Source: Comamonadaceae bacterium (GTDB lineage Bacteria; Pseudomonadota; Gammaproteobacteria; Burkholderiales; Burkholderiaceae_C). Taken from it: a DNA stretch of 37,991 nt. The position numbers and the translations under genes were made by a program. Positions within the stretch are counted from its first letter, which is position 1. The number at the start of each line of letters is the position of its first letter. The stretch covers positions 1 through 37,991 of the forward strand of contig CANFXC010000022.1 of the NCBI GenBank assembly GCA_947450765.1. The letters run 5' to 3'. The notes beneath the pieces were generated by a model. That model had not been told where the DNA came from and made no database searches. It saw nothing but the letters and a program-made list of their open reading frames with translations. Positions 1 through 8,373 of the stretch are shown here, in pieces.

Positions 1-1743
1 TATTTTATACGTTATTTTTTCGTTGCGTAAATCAAGCTGAACCCTAAGCCCTTGATTCTGCAGCGTTTTGACAATTTCGCGACAGTAATCGTCTTGTGCC
101 TCGGTGATGTTGAGCACCGACACCTGCACGGGCGCGAGCCAAGTTGGCAGTGCGCCGGCATGCTCTTCAATCAGAATCCCGATGAAACGCTCAAGGCTAC
201 CGACGATCGCACGGTGCAGCATGACCGGACGATGACGCGCACCGTCTTCGCCGACGTATTCCGCGTCGAGGCGCTCTGGCATAGAAAAATCGACTTGCAT
301 GGTGCCGCACTGCCACTGGCGGCCCAACGCATCTTTCAGCGTGTATTCAATTTTTGGTCCATAAAAAGCACCGTCACCGGGCGCGATTTCAAACTCGCAA
401 CCCGACGCACGCAGACATTCCATCAAAGCGTGTTCGGCCTTGTCCCAGCTTTCGTCAGAGCCGATACGGGCTTCTGGCCGCGTCGCCACTTTGTAGATGA
501 TGTTCTTGAAGCCGAAATCGGTATAGACCTTTTGCAGCAGCGTCGTGTAGTCGACGCACTCTTTGAGGATCTGCTCTTCAGTGCAAAAAATATGGCCGTC
601 ATCTTGCGTGAAACCGCGCACGCGCATGATGCCGTGCAAACCGCCCGAAGGCTCGTTGCGGTGACACTGGCCGAACTCGCCATAGCGCAGCGGCAGATCA
701 CGATAGCTCTTGATGCCTTGCTTGAAAATCAGAATGTGACCAGGGCAGTTCATCGGCTTCAGCGCGTATTCGCGCTTCTCGCTTTCAGTCGTGAACATGT
801 TGTCACGGTACTTTTCCCAGTGGCCGGTTTTTTCCCACAGCGTCTTGTCGATCACCTGTGGACCCTTGACCTCCAAGTAGCCATTGTCTTGATAGACCTT
901 GCGCATGTATTGCTCAACGCCCTGCCAGACGGTCCAGCCTTTCGGGTGCCAAAACACCAAACCAGGCGCATGGTCATCGATGTGAAACAAGTCGAGCTCT
1001 TTGCCGAGCTTGCGGTGGTCGCGTTTTTCGGCTTCTTCAAGCTGCGTCAGGTACTGCTGCAAATCGTCTTTGCTGGCCCAGGCCGTGCCGTAAATACGCT
1101 GCAGCATTTCATTGCGGTGGTCGCCGCGCCAGTAAGCGCCAGCCAGCTTCATGAGCTTGAAAAACTTCAGCTTGCCAGTGCTTGGCACGTGTGGGCCGCG
1201 GCACAAATCTTCAAAAGCGCCTTCGCGGTACAGCGAGACATCTTCGTTGGCCGGAATGCTGGCGATGATCTCAGCCTTGTAATGCTCACCGATAGATTTG
1301 AAATGCGCCACGGCTTCGTCACGCGGCAGCACTCGGCGAGTCACGGCCTCGTCTTTGGCTGCAAGCTGCGTCATGCGCTTTTCGATGGCTTCCAAGTCTT
1401 CGGGCGTGAACGGCCGTTTGTACGAGAAGTCGTAGAAAAACCCGTTCTCAATGACTGGGCCGATCGTCACTTGCGCCTCCGGAAAAAGCTCCTTCACGGC
1501 ATACGCCAACAAATGCGCTGCCGAGTGACGAATCAGCTCCAGCCCTTCAGGGTCTTTGGCCGTGATGATGGCGAGCGCGCTGTTCGTCTCCATCAAATAG
1601 CTCGTGTCCACCAACTTGCCATTGACCTTGCCGCCCAACGCAGCTTTGGCCAAGCCGGCACCAATGGAAGCAGCCACTTCAGCGACCGTGACGGGTTGCG
1701 GGAATTCGCGGATGGAGGCGTCTGGAAGCGTGACTTGGATCAT
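1..1743 (-). CDS. thrS: Threonyl-tRNA synthetase (3' end cut by window edge)
   Basis: Charges tRNA-Thr with threonine in the cytoplasm. The minus-strand frame reads from an ATG at 1743 without a stop to base 1, giving 581 residues; full-length ThrS is about 635-640, so roughly the last 55 residues (end of the anticodon-binding domain) lie outside the window. Visible parts in order: the N-terminal TGS domain (about residues 1-61, starting [10 protein letters not shown]), the editing/SAD region with the [12 protein letters not shown] histidine motif, and the class II catalytic core with [10 protein letters not shown] (zinc cysteine) and [11 protein letters not shown]. There is no convincing Shine-Dalgarno sequence before the ATG; the preceding bases are the T-rich side of a terminator-like hairpin. 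In related bacteria thrS heads the infC-rpmI-rplT-pheST region, which would lie beyond the left edge (inference). Family assignment is secure. Confidence 0.97.
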   Translation of the reverse strand, partial: MIQVTLPDASIREFPQPVTVAEVAASIGAGLAKAALGGKVNGKLVDTSYLMETNSALAIITAKDPEGLELIRHSAAHLLAYAVKELFPEAQVTIGPVIENGFFYDFSYKRPFTPEDLEAIEKRMTQLAAKDEAVTRRVLPRDEAVAHFKSIGEHYKAEIIASIPANEDVSLYREGAFEDLCRGPHVPSTGKLKFFKLMKLAGAYWRGDHRNEMLQRIYGTAWASKDDLQQYLTQLEEAEKRDHRKLGKELDLFHIDDHAPGLVFWHPKGWTVWQGVEQYMRKVYQDNGYLEVKGPQVIDKTLWEKTGHWEKYRDNMFTTESEKREYALKPMNCPGHILIFKQGIKSYRDLPLRYGEFGQCHRNEPSGGLHGIMRVRGFTQDDGHIFCTEEQILKECVDYTTLLQKVYTDFGFKNIIYKVATRPEARIGSDESWDKAEHALMECLRASGCEFEIAPGDGAFYGPKIEYTLKDALGRQWQCGTMQVDFSMPERLDAEYVGEDGARHRPVMLHRAIVGSLERFIGILIEEHAGALPTWLAPVQVSVLNITEAQDDYCREIVKTLQNQGLRVQLDLRNEKITYKI

Positions 1744-1761
1744 GGTTTTATAAAGGAAAAA

Positions 1762-1790
1762 GAAAAAGCGCGGACAAGCCGCGCTTTTTC
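1762..1790 (-). terminator. Strong hairpin between aceA and thrS
   Basis: A perfect 12-bp inverted repeat (arms 1762-1773 and 1779-1790, reading GAAAAAGCGCGG and its complement) encloses a 5-base loop. Because the arms begin with A-runs, it has a T-tract on both strands and could act as a bidirectional terminator. On the minus strand it follows the aceA stop by about 50 bases and ends only 18 bases before the thrS ATG, so it is either the aceA terminator, part of a thrS leader, or both. Confidence 0.8.
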
Positions 1791-1811
1791 TAGTTAAGCC
1801 GGAAAGGCAAG

Positions 1812-1838
1812 ATTTTACGCCGCCCCTGCTGTGCTCAA
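1812..1838 (-). promoter_or_regulatory. Possible thrS promoter
   Basis: On the minus strand a TAAAAT hexamer (1812-1817) matches the -10 consensus at five of six positions. The nearest -35-like element is TTGAGC (1833-1838), but the 15-base spacer is short. If used, transcription would start near 1805, upstream of the 1762-1790 hairpin, which would place that hairpin in the thrS leader. Weak by sequence alone. Confidence 0.25.
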
Positions 1839-1840
1839 TC

Positions 1841-3160
1841 TCAGTGGAACTGCTCTTCTTCGGTTGAACCGGTGAGAGCCGTCACGCTGGACTTGCCGCC
1901 TTGAATGGCGGTGGTGACTTCATCGAAGTAACCTGTGCCGACTTCTTGCTGGTGCGACACAAAAGTGTAGCCACGGTCGCGGGCTGCGAATTCGGGCTCT
2001 TGCACCTTCTCGATGTACGCCGTCATACCGCGCTTGACGTAGTCTTGCGACAAGTCATACATGTTGTACCACATGGAGTGAATGCCAGCGAGCGTGATGA
2101 ACTGGTACTTGTAACCCATGGCGCCGAGCTCGCGCTGGAACTTGGCGATGGTCGCATCGTCCAAGTTTTTCTTCCAGTTGAACGACGGCGAGCAGTTGTA
2201 GGCCAGCATCTTGCCAGGGTGCACTTTGTGCACAGCGTCAGCAAACTTCTTGGCAAATGCCAAGTCAGGCGTACCGGTTTCGCACCACACCAAGTCGGCG
2301 TAATGGGCGTAAGCGATGGCACGGGCCACAGCTTGGTCCATGCCCTTGCGGGTTTTATAAAAGCCTTCAGAGGTGCGCTCTCCAGTCAGGAAAGGCTTGT
2401 CGATCTCGTCGTAGTCAGAGGTCAACAGGTCTGCCGCTTCAGCATCCGTGCGGGCAATCACCAGCGTCGGCACGCCACAAACGTCGGCCGCCATGCGGGC
2501 TGCGATCAACTTCTGGCAGGCTTCGCGGGTTGGCAACAACACCTTGCCGCCCATGTGGCCACACTTCTTGACGGAAGCCAGTTGGTCTTCCCAGTGGACC
2601 GCACCAGCACCCGCTTTGATCATGGACTTCATCAACTCAAAGGCATTCAGCACGCCGCCGAAACCTGCTTCAGCATCGGCCACGATAGGGGCGAAGTAAT
2701 CGATGTACTCCTTGTCGCCAGCATCAATGCCTTTGGCGTGCTGGATCTCGTCTGCGCGGCGGAAAGTATTGTTGATGGTCTCAACCACTTTCGGCACCGA
2801 ATCCACGGGGTACAGCGACTGGTCGGGGTACATCGAAGAGTAGGTGTTGTTGTCGGCAGCAACCTGCCAGCCCGACAAGTAAATCGCCTTCACACCGGCT
2901 TTGACCTGTTGCATGGCTTGACCACCGGTCAGCGCACCCAAGGTGTTGACGTAGGCCTCAGTGTGCAGCAAGTTCCAAAGCTTTTCAGCACCGCGACGGG
3001 CCAGCGTGTGCTCAATCGGGAACGAGCCGCGCAAACGGACCACATCAGCGGCGCTGTAACCGCGCTTGATGCCTTTCCAGCGGGGATTGGTCGCCCAATC
3101 CTTTTCGAGCACGGCAATTTGCTGTTCGCGGCTGAGTTGTTCGGTGAGGTGCTGTGGCAT
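1841..3160 (-). CDS. aceA: Isocitrate lyase
   Basis: Splits isocitrate into glyoxylate and succinate, the first step of the glyoxylate shunt, allowing growth on acetate and other two-carbon sources. The 439-residue length fits the short bacterial type. The catalytic signature [10 protein letters not shown] is at residues 198-207 with the nucleophilic Cys200; the metal/substrate-binding stretch with ADAEAGFGG lies near 161-169, and WEDQ follows at 190-193. The ATG at 3160 has a TGGAG ribosome-binding site 7 bases upstream on the minus strand. No malate synthase gene (aceB/glcB) is in the window. Upstream lies a 300-bp control region with two matched dyads. acs and matAB elsewhere in the window produce acetyl-CoA that would feed this shunt. 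Confidence 0.97.
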   Translation of the reverse strand: MPQHLTEQLSREQQIAVLEKDWATNPRWKGIKRGYSAADVVRLRGSFPIEHTLARRGAEKLWNLLHTEAYVNTLGALTGGQAMQQVKAGVKAIYLSGWQVAADNNTYSSMYPDQSLYPVDSVPKVVETINNTFRRADEIQHAKGIDAGDKEYIDYFAPIVADAEAGFGGVLNAFELMKSMIKAGAGAVHWEDQLASVKKCGHMGGKVLLPTREACQKLIAARMAADVCGVPTLVIARTDAEAADLLTSDYDEIDKPFLTGERTSEGFYKTRKGMDQAVARAIAYAHYADLVWCETGTPDLAFAKKFADAVHKVHPGKMLAYNCSPSFNWKKNLDDATIAKFQRELGAMGYKYQFITLAGIHSMWYNMYDLSQDYVKRGMTAYIEKVQEPEFAARDRGYTFVSHQQEVGTGYFDEVTTAIQGGKSSVTALTGSTEEEQFH

Positions 3161-3270
3161 GTGATCACTCCAGAAGTTAAAGAAAAGCAGTGGAACAAAG
3201 CTGGTGACTCAAGTGGCGAGGTGTTCTCGCTGAGACCTTGGTGTCACCCTCTTTGTGGGTAGCTTCACTT

Positions 3271-3317
3271 TAAGTCTTCTAGAAGACTTATTTAAGCTCT
3301 TATGTCTTATATAAGAT
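3271..3317. promoter_or_regulatory. Twin dyad operator-like sites upstream of aceA
   Basis: The 300-bp gap 3161-3460 holds no gene but has two dyads sharing the half-site GTCTT. Site 1 (3271-3290) is the perfect 20-bp palindrome TAAGTCTTCTAGAAGACTTA; site 2 (3304-3317) is GTCTTATATAAGAT. Their centres (3280.5 and 3310.5) are 30 bp apart, close to three helical turns, so a dimeric regulator could sit on one face. On the minus strand TTGAAA (-35-like) and TATAAG (-10-like) with a 15-base spacer overlap site 2, suggesting control of aceA. A third, unrelated inverted repeat with 7-bp arms (TTTCTCA/TGAGAAA, 3378-3394) lies farther upstream. The regulator is not identifiable; none is encoded next door. 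Confidence 0.6.
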
Positions 3318-3460
3318 TTAAATTTTTTTCAATAAAATCAAATGGATACGAACTCAATGTCACGATATAAAAAATGATTTCTCATATTGAGAAAATATGA
3401 TGCAGCGCAGCATGGTAAGTTATCGTATTGTGAAAATGCTTTTAACTAAGTGAAAATAGT

Positions 3461-4327
3461 CTAAACCGATCTGCCCTCACGCGCGGCGCTCACCGCGGCA
3501 TTGATCTCACGCAGGCGCTGCCGCTGCTGCCTCGCCATGATCACGCTGTAGCTGACGATGCCAACGCTCACCACGGCAATCAACAAGGTGGCGGCGGCAT
3601 AAATCGACGGGTTGATACCGCGCCGGGCGTAGCCAAAGATGACCTGCGGCAAGGTGGTCACGCCGGGGCCTGACAAGAACTCAGAAATCACCACATCGTC
3701 GAAAGACAGGGTAAAGGTCAGCAGCCAAGCCGCCACCATAGCGGGTGCAATGCTCGGCAGCGTGACCAAAAAAAACACCTGCAGCGGCCGGCAGCCCAAG
3801 TCCATCGCCGCCTCTTCAATCGAGCGGTCCATCTCACGCAATCGCGACTGAATCACCACCGTCGCGTAAGCCATGCCCAGCAAGGTGTGGCCCAGCACAA
3901 TCGTGCCCATGCCGCGGTCTGGCCAGCCCACCGCACGCTGCACAGCCACCATCAGCAGCAACAGCGACAAGCCAATGATCACCTCCGGCATGACCAAGGG
4001 TGCATTAACCAGACCGATGAAAATTGGCCGGCCGCGAAAGCGCTCGTAGCGCACCAGAACAAAAGCGGCCATCGCCCCTAATATGGCTGACAGCGTAGCC
4101 GTTAGCAGCGCCACCTTGAGCGACAACAAGAAGCCTTCGACCAAGCGCGTATCGGCCCAAAGTGCGCTGTACCAACGCCATGAAAAGCCGGTGAAGACGC
4201 CATCTTGACGCGTGCTGTTGAATGAAAAAACAACCAAAAATACCAGCGGCGCGTACAAAAACAGATAGACCGCGACCAGCCAAAAACGGCCCAAGCGCGC
4301 CTGAAGGAAACGGCTGATCGTGCGCAT
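3461..4327 (-). CDS. potI: Polyamine ABC transporter, inner-membrane permease PotI
   Basis: One of two permease subunits of a putrescine/spermidine-type importer in the inner membrane. The 288-residue protein has about six hydrophobic segments, starting with VAVYLFLYAPLVFLVVFSFN near residues 18-37. It carries the EAA loop that contacts the ATPase (EEAAMDLGCRPLQVFFLVTLP region, around residue 170), typical of binding-protein-dependent permeases. It is the last gene of potF-G-H-I: its ATG follows the potH TGA by one base, so translation is probably coupled. No hairpin terminator is visible after its stop, so transcripts might run toward aceA. The exact polyamine cannot be read from sequence. 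Confidence 0.92.
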   Translation of the reverse strand: MRTISRFLQARLGRFWLVAVYLFLYAPLVFLVVFSFNSTRQDGVFTGFSWRWYSALWADTRLVEGFLLSLKVALLTATLSAILGAMAAFVLVRYERFRGRPIFIGLVNAPLVMPEVIIGLSLLLLMVAVQRAVGWPDRGMGTIVLGHTLLGMAYATVVIQSRLREMDRSIEEAAMDLGCRPLQVFFLVTLPSIAPAMVAAWLLTFTLSFDDVVISEFLSGPGVTTLPQVIFGYARRGINPSIYAAATLLIAVVSVGIVSYSVIMARQQRQRLREINAAVSAAREGRSV

Positions 4328-4328
4328 G

Positions 4329-5270
4329 TCAGCCGCGCCCTTTCACACCAGATGTCGAACTCGGCTCAGCACTGTAGTGGTAGTAAAGCGCCAGCGGAAA
4401 GAGAATTAGAAAAATCATGACGACGGCCAAGGCCGAAGCACGCGGCCAGTTGTTGCTGCTGAACATTTCGTCCCACACCACCCGACCGATCGTGATGTTC
4501 TCAGCGCCGCCCAGCAGAGACGGGATCACGAACTCACCGATGCACGGAATGAAGACCAGCATCGCGCCCGAGACAATGCCGGCCTTGCTCAATGGCACGG
4601 TGATCAGCCAGAACGCTTGCCACGGGCTGGCGCCCAGATCATGTGCGGCCTCCAACAAGCTGAGATCCATTTTCACCAGCGTCGCGTACAGCGGCAACAC
4701 CATGAAAGGCAGGTACACATAAGTCATACCGACCAGCATCGAGATGTCGGTGTAGAGCATCTGAATAGGCTCGCTGATCAGGCCCAGCGCCATCAGCGCG
4801 TTGTTGATGACGCCTTGATCCGCGAGGATGCCTTTCCATGCGTAGACGCGCAGCAGGAAAGAGGTCCAGAACGGCAGCATCACCAGCATCAGCAACGCCG
4901 GCCGAATACTCGGCTTCGAACGCGCAATGAAGTATGCAAACGGATAACCGATCAGCAGACACAACAAGGTGGTGAAGAAGGCGTACTTCAGCGACGTCGC
5001 ATACGCATCCATGTAAATAGTCTGGCCAAAACCGGCATTGGCATCCCAAAAAATGGCAGCGTAGTTGTCGTACTTCAAGACAAAGCGCCAAACACCGTCG
5101 GCCGAAGCGATCAAGGGCGCAAACGGGTCGACGCCGCTGCCCATGTCGGTGATACTGATGCGCAGCAAAATCAGACACGGCAAGACGAAAAAAACCAGCA
5201 ACCAAAGAAACGGCACGCTGATGACAAAGCTGCGCCCGGGCCAAAACTTCAACGCCAATAAATCTTTCAT
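4329..5270 (-). CDS. potH: Polyamine ABC transporter, inner-membrane permease PotH
   Basis: Partner permease of PotI in the polyamine importer. About 313 residues, with a first membrane segment (FVISVPFLWLLVFFVLPCLILL) soon after the start, a periplasmic stretch, then five more segments. The EAA motif LLEAAHDLGASPWQAFWLITVPL lies about two-thirds along. Two starts are possible: a GTG at 5276, 4 bases after the potG stop, or the ATG two codons later (5270, chosen here). Neither has a clear ribosome-binding site, which fits translational coupling to potG. Family and operon position (between potG and potI) agree. Confidence 0.92.
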   Translation of the reverse strand: MKDLLALKFWPGRSFVISVPFLWLLVFFVLPCLILLRISITDMGSGVDPFAPLIASADGVWRFVLKYDNYAAIFWDANAGFGQTIYMDAYATSLKYAFFTTLLCLLIGYPFAYFIARSKPSIRPALLMLVMLPFWTSFLLRVYAWKGILADQGVINNALMALGLISEPIQMLYTDISMLVGMTYVYLPFMVLPLYATLVKMDLSLLEAAHDLGASPWQAFWLITVPLSKAGIVSGAMLVFIPCIGEFVIPSLLGGAENITIGRVVWDEMFSSNNWPRASALAVVMIFLILFPLALYYHYSAEPSSTSGVKGRG

Positions 5271-5280
5271 GGCCACGGCG

Positions 5281-6393
5281 TTAGGCGGTCAGTGTCACGG
5301 CGGCCGAATCGCCCCACCAGAAAAACACCGAATCGTTCCAGGTGATGCCGCTGATATCTTGGCGCGCCGTATTGCCTTCGGTGATCTTCACCGTTTTGCC
5401 GCCAGGCATCTCAACGATGAAAGTGCTGTAACTGCCAAAGTAAGCGATTTCCCGAACCTTGCCCGTGAACAGGTTGTGCGCTCCATCAGGCCGGCTTTTG
5501 GCGATGTTGATTTTCTCGGGTCGCACGGCAACTGCCAGCGCCATGCCCGGCGCGCCCGTGATGCCGTGGCCGACATGGATCACGCCCTCAGGCGTGGTGA
5601 TCTCGCAGCGATCAGCCTCATCCAGGCTGAGCGCACCGTCAAACAAATTGGCTTGGCCAATGAAGTCGGCGACAAAACGGCAATTGGGGTGTTCGTAAAT
5701 CTCACGCGGCGTGCCCACCTGCAACACGCGCCCTTCGCTCATGACCGCGATGCGCGATGCCATCGACATGGCTTCTTCTTGGTCATGCGTGACCATCACG
5801 CAGGTGACCCCAACCGATTCAATGATGTTGACCAACTCGAACTGGGTTTGCTCGCGCAGTTTTTTATCGAGCGCGCCCAAAGGCTCGTCCAGCAACAACA
5901 GCTGTGGCCGCTTGGCCAAACTGCGCGCCAACGCGACACGCTGCTGCTGGCCACCCGAGAGCTGGTGCGGCTTGCGCTTGGCAAAAGCCGTGAGCTGCAC
6001 CAAGCGCAGCATCTCTTCGACCCGCTCGGTGATCTCGGCCTTGGGCAGGCCCTCACGCTTCAGACCAAAGGCGATGTTGTCCCAGACGCTGAGGTGCGGA
6101 AACAGCGCATAGGACTGAAACATCATATTGATCGGCCGCTCGTAGGGCGCCAATCCGGCGATCTCCACGCCATTCAGCGTCACCGTCCCGGACGTCGGCA
6201 CTTCGAACCCGGCCAACATGCGCAGCAAGGTCGACTTGCCGCAGCCAGAACTGCCCAGCAGTGCAAAGATTTCGCCCTTGTTGACGGACAAGGAAACCTC
6301 ATCGACAGCGGCTACATCGTCAAATCGTTTGACAAGGCCTTCAGCTTTCAAAAAACCAAGGGTGCGTGCAGCAGGCAGATTCATAGCGCTCAC
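5281..6393 (-). CDS. potG: Polyamine ABC transporter, ATP-binding subunit PotG
   Basis: Hydrolyses ATP to drive the PotHI channel, on the cytoplasmic side of the inner membrane. Motifs (370 residues, GTG start at 6393): Walker A GSSGCGKST at 47-55, Q-loop near MFQSYALFPH (91-100), ABC signature LSGGQQQR at 145-152, Walker B LLLLDEP at 165-171 and the switch histidine in THDQEEA. A C-terminal TOBE-type domain follows (VRPEKINI onward), typical of PotG/PotA/CysA-like ATPases. The GTG overlaps the potF TGA in a GTGA arrangement; an ATG three codons later (6384) is the alternative start. Well-conserved, complete gene. Confidence 0.95.
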   Translation of the reverse strand: MSAMNLPAARTLGFLKAEGLVKRFDDVAAVDEVSLSVNKGEIFALLGSSGCGKSTLLRMLAGFEVPTSGTVTLNGVEIAGLAPYERPINMMFQSYALFPHLSVWDNIAFGLKREGLPKAEITERVEEMLRLVQLTAFAKRKPHQLSGGQQQRVALARSLAKRPQLLLLDEPLGALDKKLREQTQFELVNIIESVGVTCVMVTHDQEEAMSMASRIAVMSEGRVLQVGTPREIYEHPNCRFVADFIGQANLFDGALSLDEADRCEITTPEGVIHVGHGITGAPGMALAVAVRPEKINIAKSRPDGAHNLFTGKVREIAYFGSYSTFIVEMPGGKTVKITEGNTARQDISGITWNDSVFFWWGDSAAVTLTA

Positions 6394-7520
6394 TGCCCTC
6401 TTTTGAAGGCCGTGAACGCATTCGCCATGGACGCTCGGGCTTCGTTACTGAAGCTGGCCGGCGAGACCATTTTCTGCAGATTGACGGCATCCGGAAAGAC
6501 AGCTTTGTCTTGCGCGATCTCTGGCTTCACGTTCGGTAGGCTGGCTTTGTTGGCTGTGGCGTAACGCAGCTCATTGGTCAGCGATGCTGAGACATCGGGG
6601 CGCAGAAAATAGTTGATGAAGGCGTGCGCGTTGTTCGGATGCTTGGCATCCTTGGGGATCGCCAGCGTGTCAAAAAAGATCAAACCGCCGGTGCTTGGCA
6701 GCAGCGCTTGAATGTCATTGCCGTTCTTGTTGTCAATCGCGCGTTGTCGAGCGATGTTGATGTCGCCCGCCCAAGCCAGCGCCACGCAGGCCTTGCCGCT
6801 GGCAAGATCGTCAATCATGGTGCTGCTGAATAGGCGGATGTCGGGTCGCACTTTGGCCAGCATGGCAGCGGCTGCCTGATGGTCAGCCGGGGCGTTCGAA
6901 TAAGCGCTCTTGCCGATGTAATGCAAAGCCGGCGGAATCACTTCAGTTGGCGAATCCAAAAAGGCGATGCCGCAAGACTTGAGTTTGCCGGTGTAGACCG
7001 GGTTGAACACCAGCTCCCAAACGTTGGCTGGCATCGGCGTACTGCCCAGCGCGGCAGTCACTTTGCCCTTGTTGATACCGACCGTGGTGAAGCTCCAGGC
7101 CCAAGGGACCAGATACTGATGGCCCGGGTCAATCGCCGCCAGCTTGGCCATGATGGCGGGGTCGAGATTGGTTTCGTTCGGCAACTTGGCTTTGTCGAGC
7201 TTGAGCAGCAAGCCACCATCGATTTGCGGCTTAGCGAACACCGCGCCGGGCACCACGATGTCGTAACCGGTGTTGCCGGCAACCAGTTTGGCGTGCAGAG
7301 CTTCGTTGTTTTCAAAGGTCTGGTAATTGACCTTGATGCCGGTTTCCTGCGTGAAGTTGGCCACCATGTCCTGGGCGATGTAGTCGGGCCAGTTGTAGAT
7401 GTTCAGAACTTTTTCTTCTGTTCCAGCGACTGTTGCGCCGGTTGCCGCCGTCTCGTCCTTCTTGCCGCAGGCCGTCAAAGCCAGCGCCGACAAGGCCAAT
7501 GACCACAGGTACTTGTTCAT
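6390..7520 (-). CDS. potF: Periplasmic polyamine-binding lipoprotein PotF
   Basis: Captures putrescine or a related polyamine and delivers it to PotGHI. The start was placed at the ATG at 7520 rather than at the longer frame, because it gives a clean lipoprotein signal: MNKYLWSLALSALALTAC with lipobox L-T-A-C, cysteine at position 18. The mature part begins EKVLNIYNWPDYIAQDM, matching the IYNW(S/P)DYI opening of PotF/PotD proteins, and continues with the DIVVPGAVFAKPQ binding-cleft region. About 376 residues, normal for the family. E. coli PotF is a soluble periplasmic protein; here membrane anchoring is predicted from the lipobox. First gene of the pot operon; a promoter candidate lies about 70-100 bases upstream. 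Confidence 0.93.
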   Translation of the reverse strand: MNKYLWSLALSALALTACGKKDETAATGATVAGTEEKVLNIYNWPDYIAQDMVANFTQETGIKVNYQTFENNEALHAKLVAGNTGYDIVVPGAVFAKPQIDGGLLLKLDKAKLPNETNLDPAIMAKLAAIDPGHQYLVPWAWSFTTVGINKGKVTAALGSTPMPANVWELVFNPVYTGKLKSCGIAFLDSPTEVIPPALHYIGKSAYSNAPADHQAAAAMLAKVRPDIRLFSSTMIDDLASGKACVALAWAGDINIARQRAIDNKNGNDIQALLPSTGGLIFFDTLAIPKDAKHPNNAHAFINYFLRPDVSASLTNELRYATANKASLPNVKPEIAQDKAVFPDAVNLQKMVSPASFSNEARASMANAFTAFKRGQ

Positions 7521-7590
7521 GATGTTGTGGAGTCCGTGAAGCAGGTTGCAGCAAGTGCCCGGCCAAGTGCGGCCAGCCAACGAAAAGCGG

Positions 7591-7618
7591 ATTGTAAGAG
7601 CTAACTAATCCGTTTCAC
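7591..7618 (-). promoter_or_regulatory. Candidate pot operon promoter
   Basis: On the minus strand, GTGAAA (7613-7618) and TACAAT (7591-7596) are spaced 16 bases apart and match the sigma-70 -35 and -10 consensus at four and five of six positions. It lies in the 148-bp gap between the upstream membrane protein gene and potF and would give a leader of about 65 bases. Motif match only. Confidence 0.4.
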
Positions 7619-7668
7619 ACCCGCTTGCAAGGCTTGGGCCGCGCCTTGAATTCAGGCTCGGCCAAGGC

Positions 7669-8373
7669 TCAGGGCGTCACGCACCAAGGTGCTGTGTCAT
7701 GCACCAAACCCATCCACAAAGCCCAGACCGAGCTCGCCAGCAAAGCAGCGCCTGCCAACCGGATCGCCCATGCACCAGAACCAGGCCCTCGCAGCCGCAA
7801 CCATAACCACGGTCCGGCCATCAAACTCACACCACTGCCCAAGGCAAAGAGCGCCATGACGCCCGCACCATCGACTGGGCTGGGGCTGAGCGCCGCCACC
7901 AGCAGGGCCGAATAAAGCAAGCCGCAAGGCAACAGCGACCAAGCCGCGCCAAGTACCAAGGGTGCAGCAGCGCTTGCTTTACTCGAACTCTGCGTAGCCG
8001 TGCGGATGCGACTCCAGACTTTACGGGCGCCGATGTCCAGCCATACCGGCTGGCGCGCCTGCCACAGCAACATCAAACCCAACAAAGCCGCTGCCACATG
8101 CAGCAGTGTCCAGACCGGACGCAATGCCGCAGACTGAATGCTCAGCCATCCAAGCCCTTGCATCGAAGCTGCAGCCAAAGCGCCCAAAGTGGAATAACCC
8201 GCCAGTCGGCCAAGCTGGAACGCCCACAACGTACGGGTGTTGGTGCCACTTGTTGCGCTGCCGACCGCAGCTGAGCGCCCCATCGCCGCGCAGGCGGCGC
8301 CGCACATGGCGACGCAATGGGGTCCGCCCGCGAGTCCCATGAGCAAGGCGGTAGCAGCCAGACTGGTTTGCAT
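7669..8373 (-). CDS. SafE/TauE-like (DsbD_2-type) membrane protein
   Basis: An inner-membrane protein of 234 residues with about six hydrophobic segments. The N-terminus has the motif G-P-H-C-V-A-M-C-G (residues 17-25, cysteines 20 and 24), characteristic of a 'sulfite exporter TauE/SafE' branch related to the membrane part of DsbD. Members of this branch are often found near cbb3 oxidase genes (family knowledge), and here it is coupled to hemN: the hemN TAA and its ATG overlap as TAATG. It would therefore be made together with HemN under FNR control. Transported substrate is unknown; metal or thiol-redox transport is a guess from the paired cysteines and the neighbourhood. The annotated name should not be taken as proof of sulfite export. 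Confidence 0.8.
   Translation of the reverse strand: MQTSLAATALLMGLAGGPHCVAMCGAACAAMGRSAAVGSATSGTNTRTLWAFQLGRLAGYSTLGALAAASMQGLGWLSIQSAALRPVWTLLHVAAALLGLMLLWQARQPVWLDIGARKVWSRIRTATQSSSKASAAAPLVLGAAWSLLPCGLLYSALLVAALSPSPVDGAGVMALFALGSGVSLMAGPWLWLRLRGPGSGAWAIRLAGAALLASSVWALWMGLVHDTAPWCVTP

Noticed and set aside
52-1797. A 581-codon plus-strand open frame opposite thrS
   Set aside because: It is the mirror of thrS in a codon-biased genome; its translation has no family features and lacks a ribosome-binding site, while the minus frame is clearly ThrS.
1901-3262. A 453-codon plus-strand open frame opposite aceA
   Set aside because: Antisense shadow of isocitrate lyase; low-information sequence with no recognisable domain.
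3430-3457. GTGAAAAT direct repeat (3430 and 3450) after potI
   Set aside because: Two 8-mers in AT-rich sequence are easily expected by chance, and there is no matching promoter.
5065-6564. A 499-codon plus-strand open frame opposite potG
   Set aside because: Antisense shadow spanning parts of three pot genes; no domain visible.
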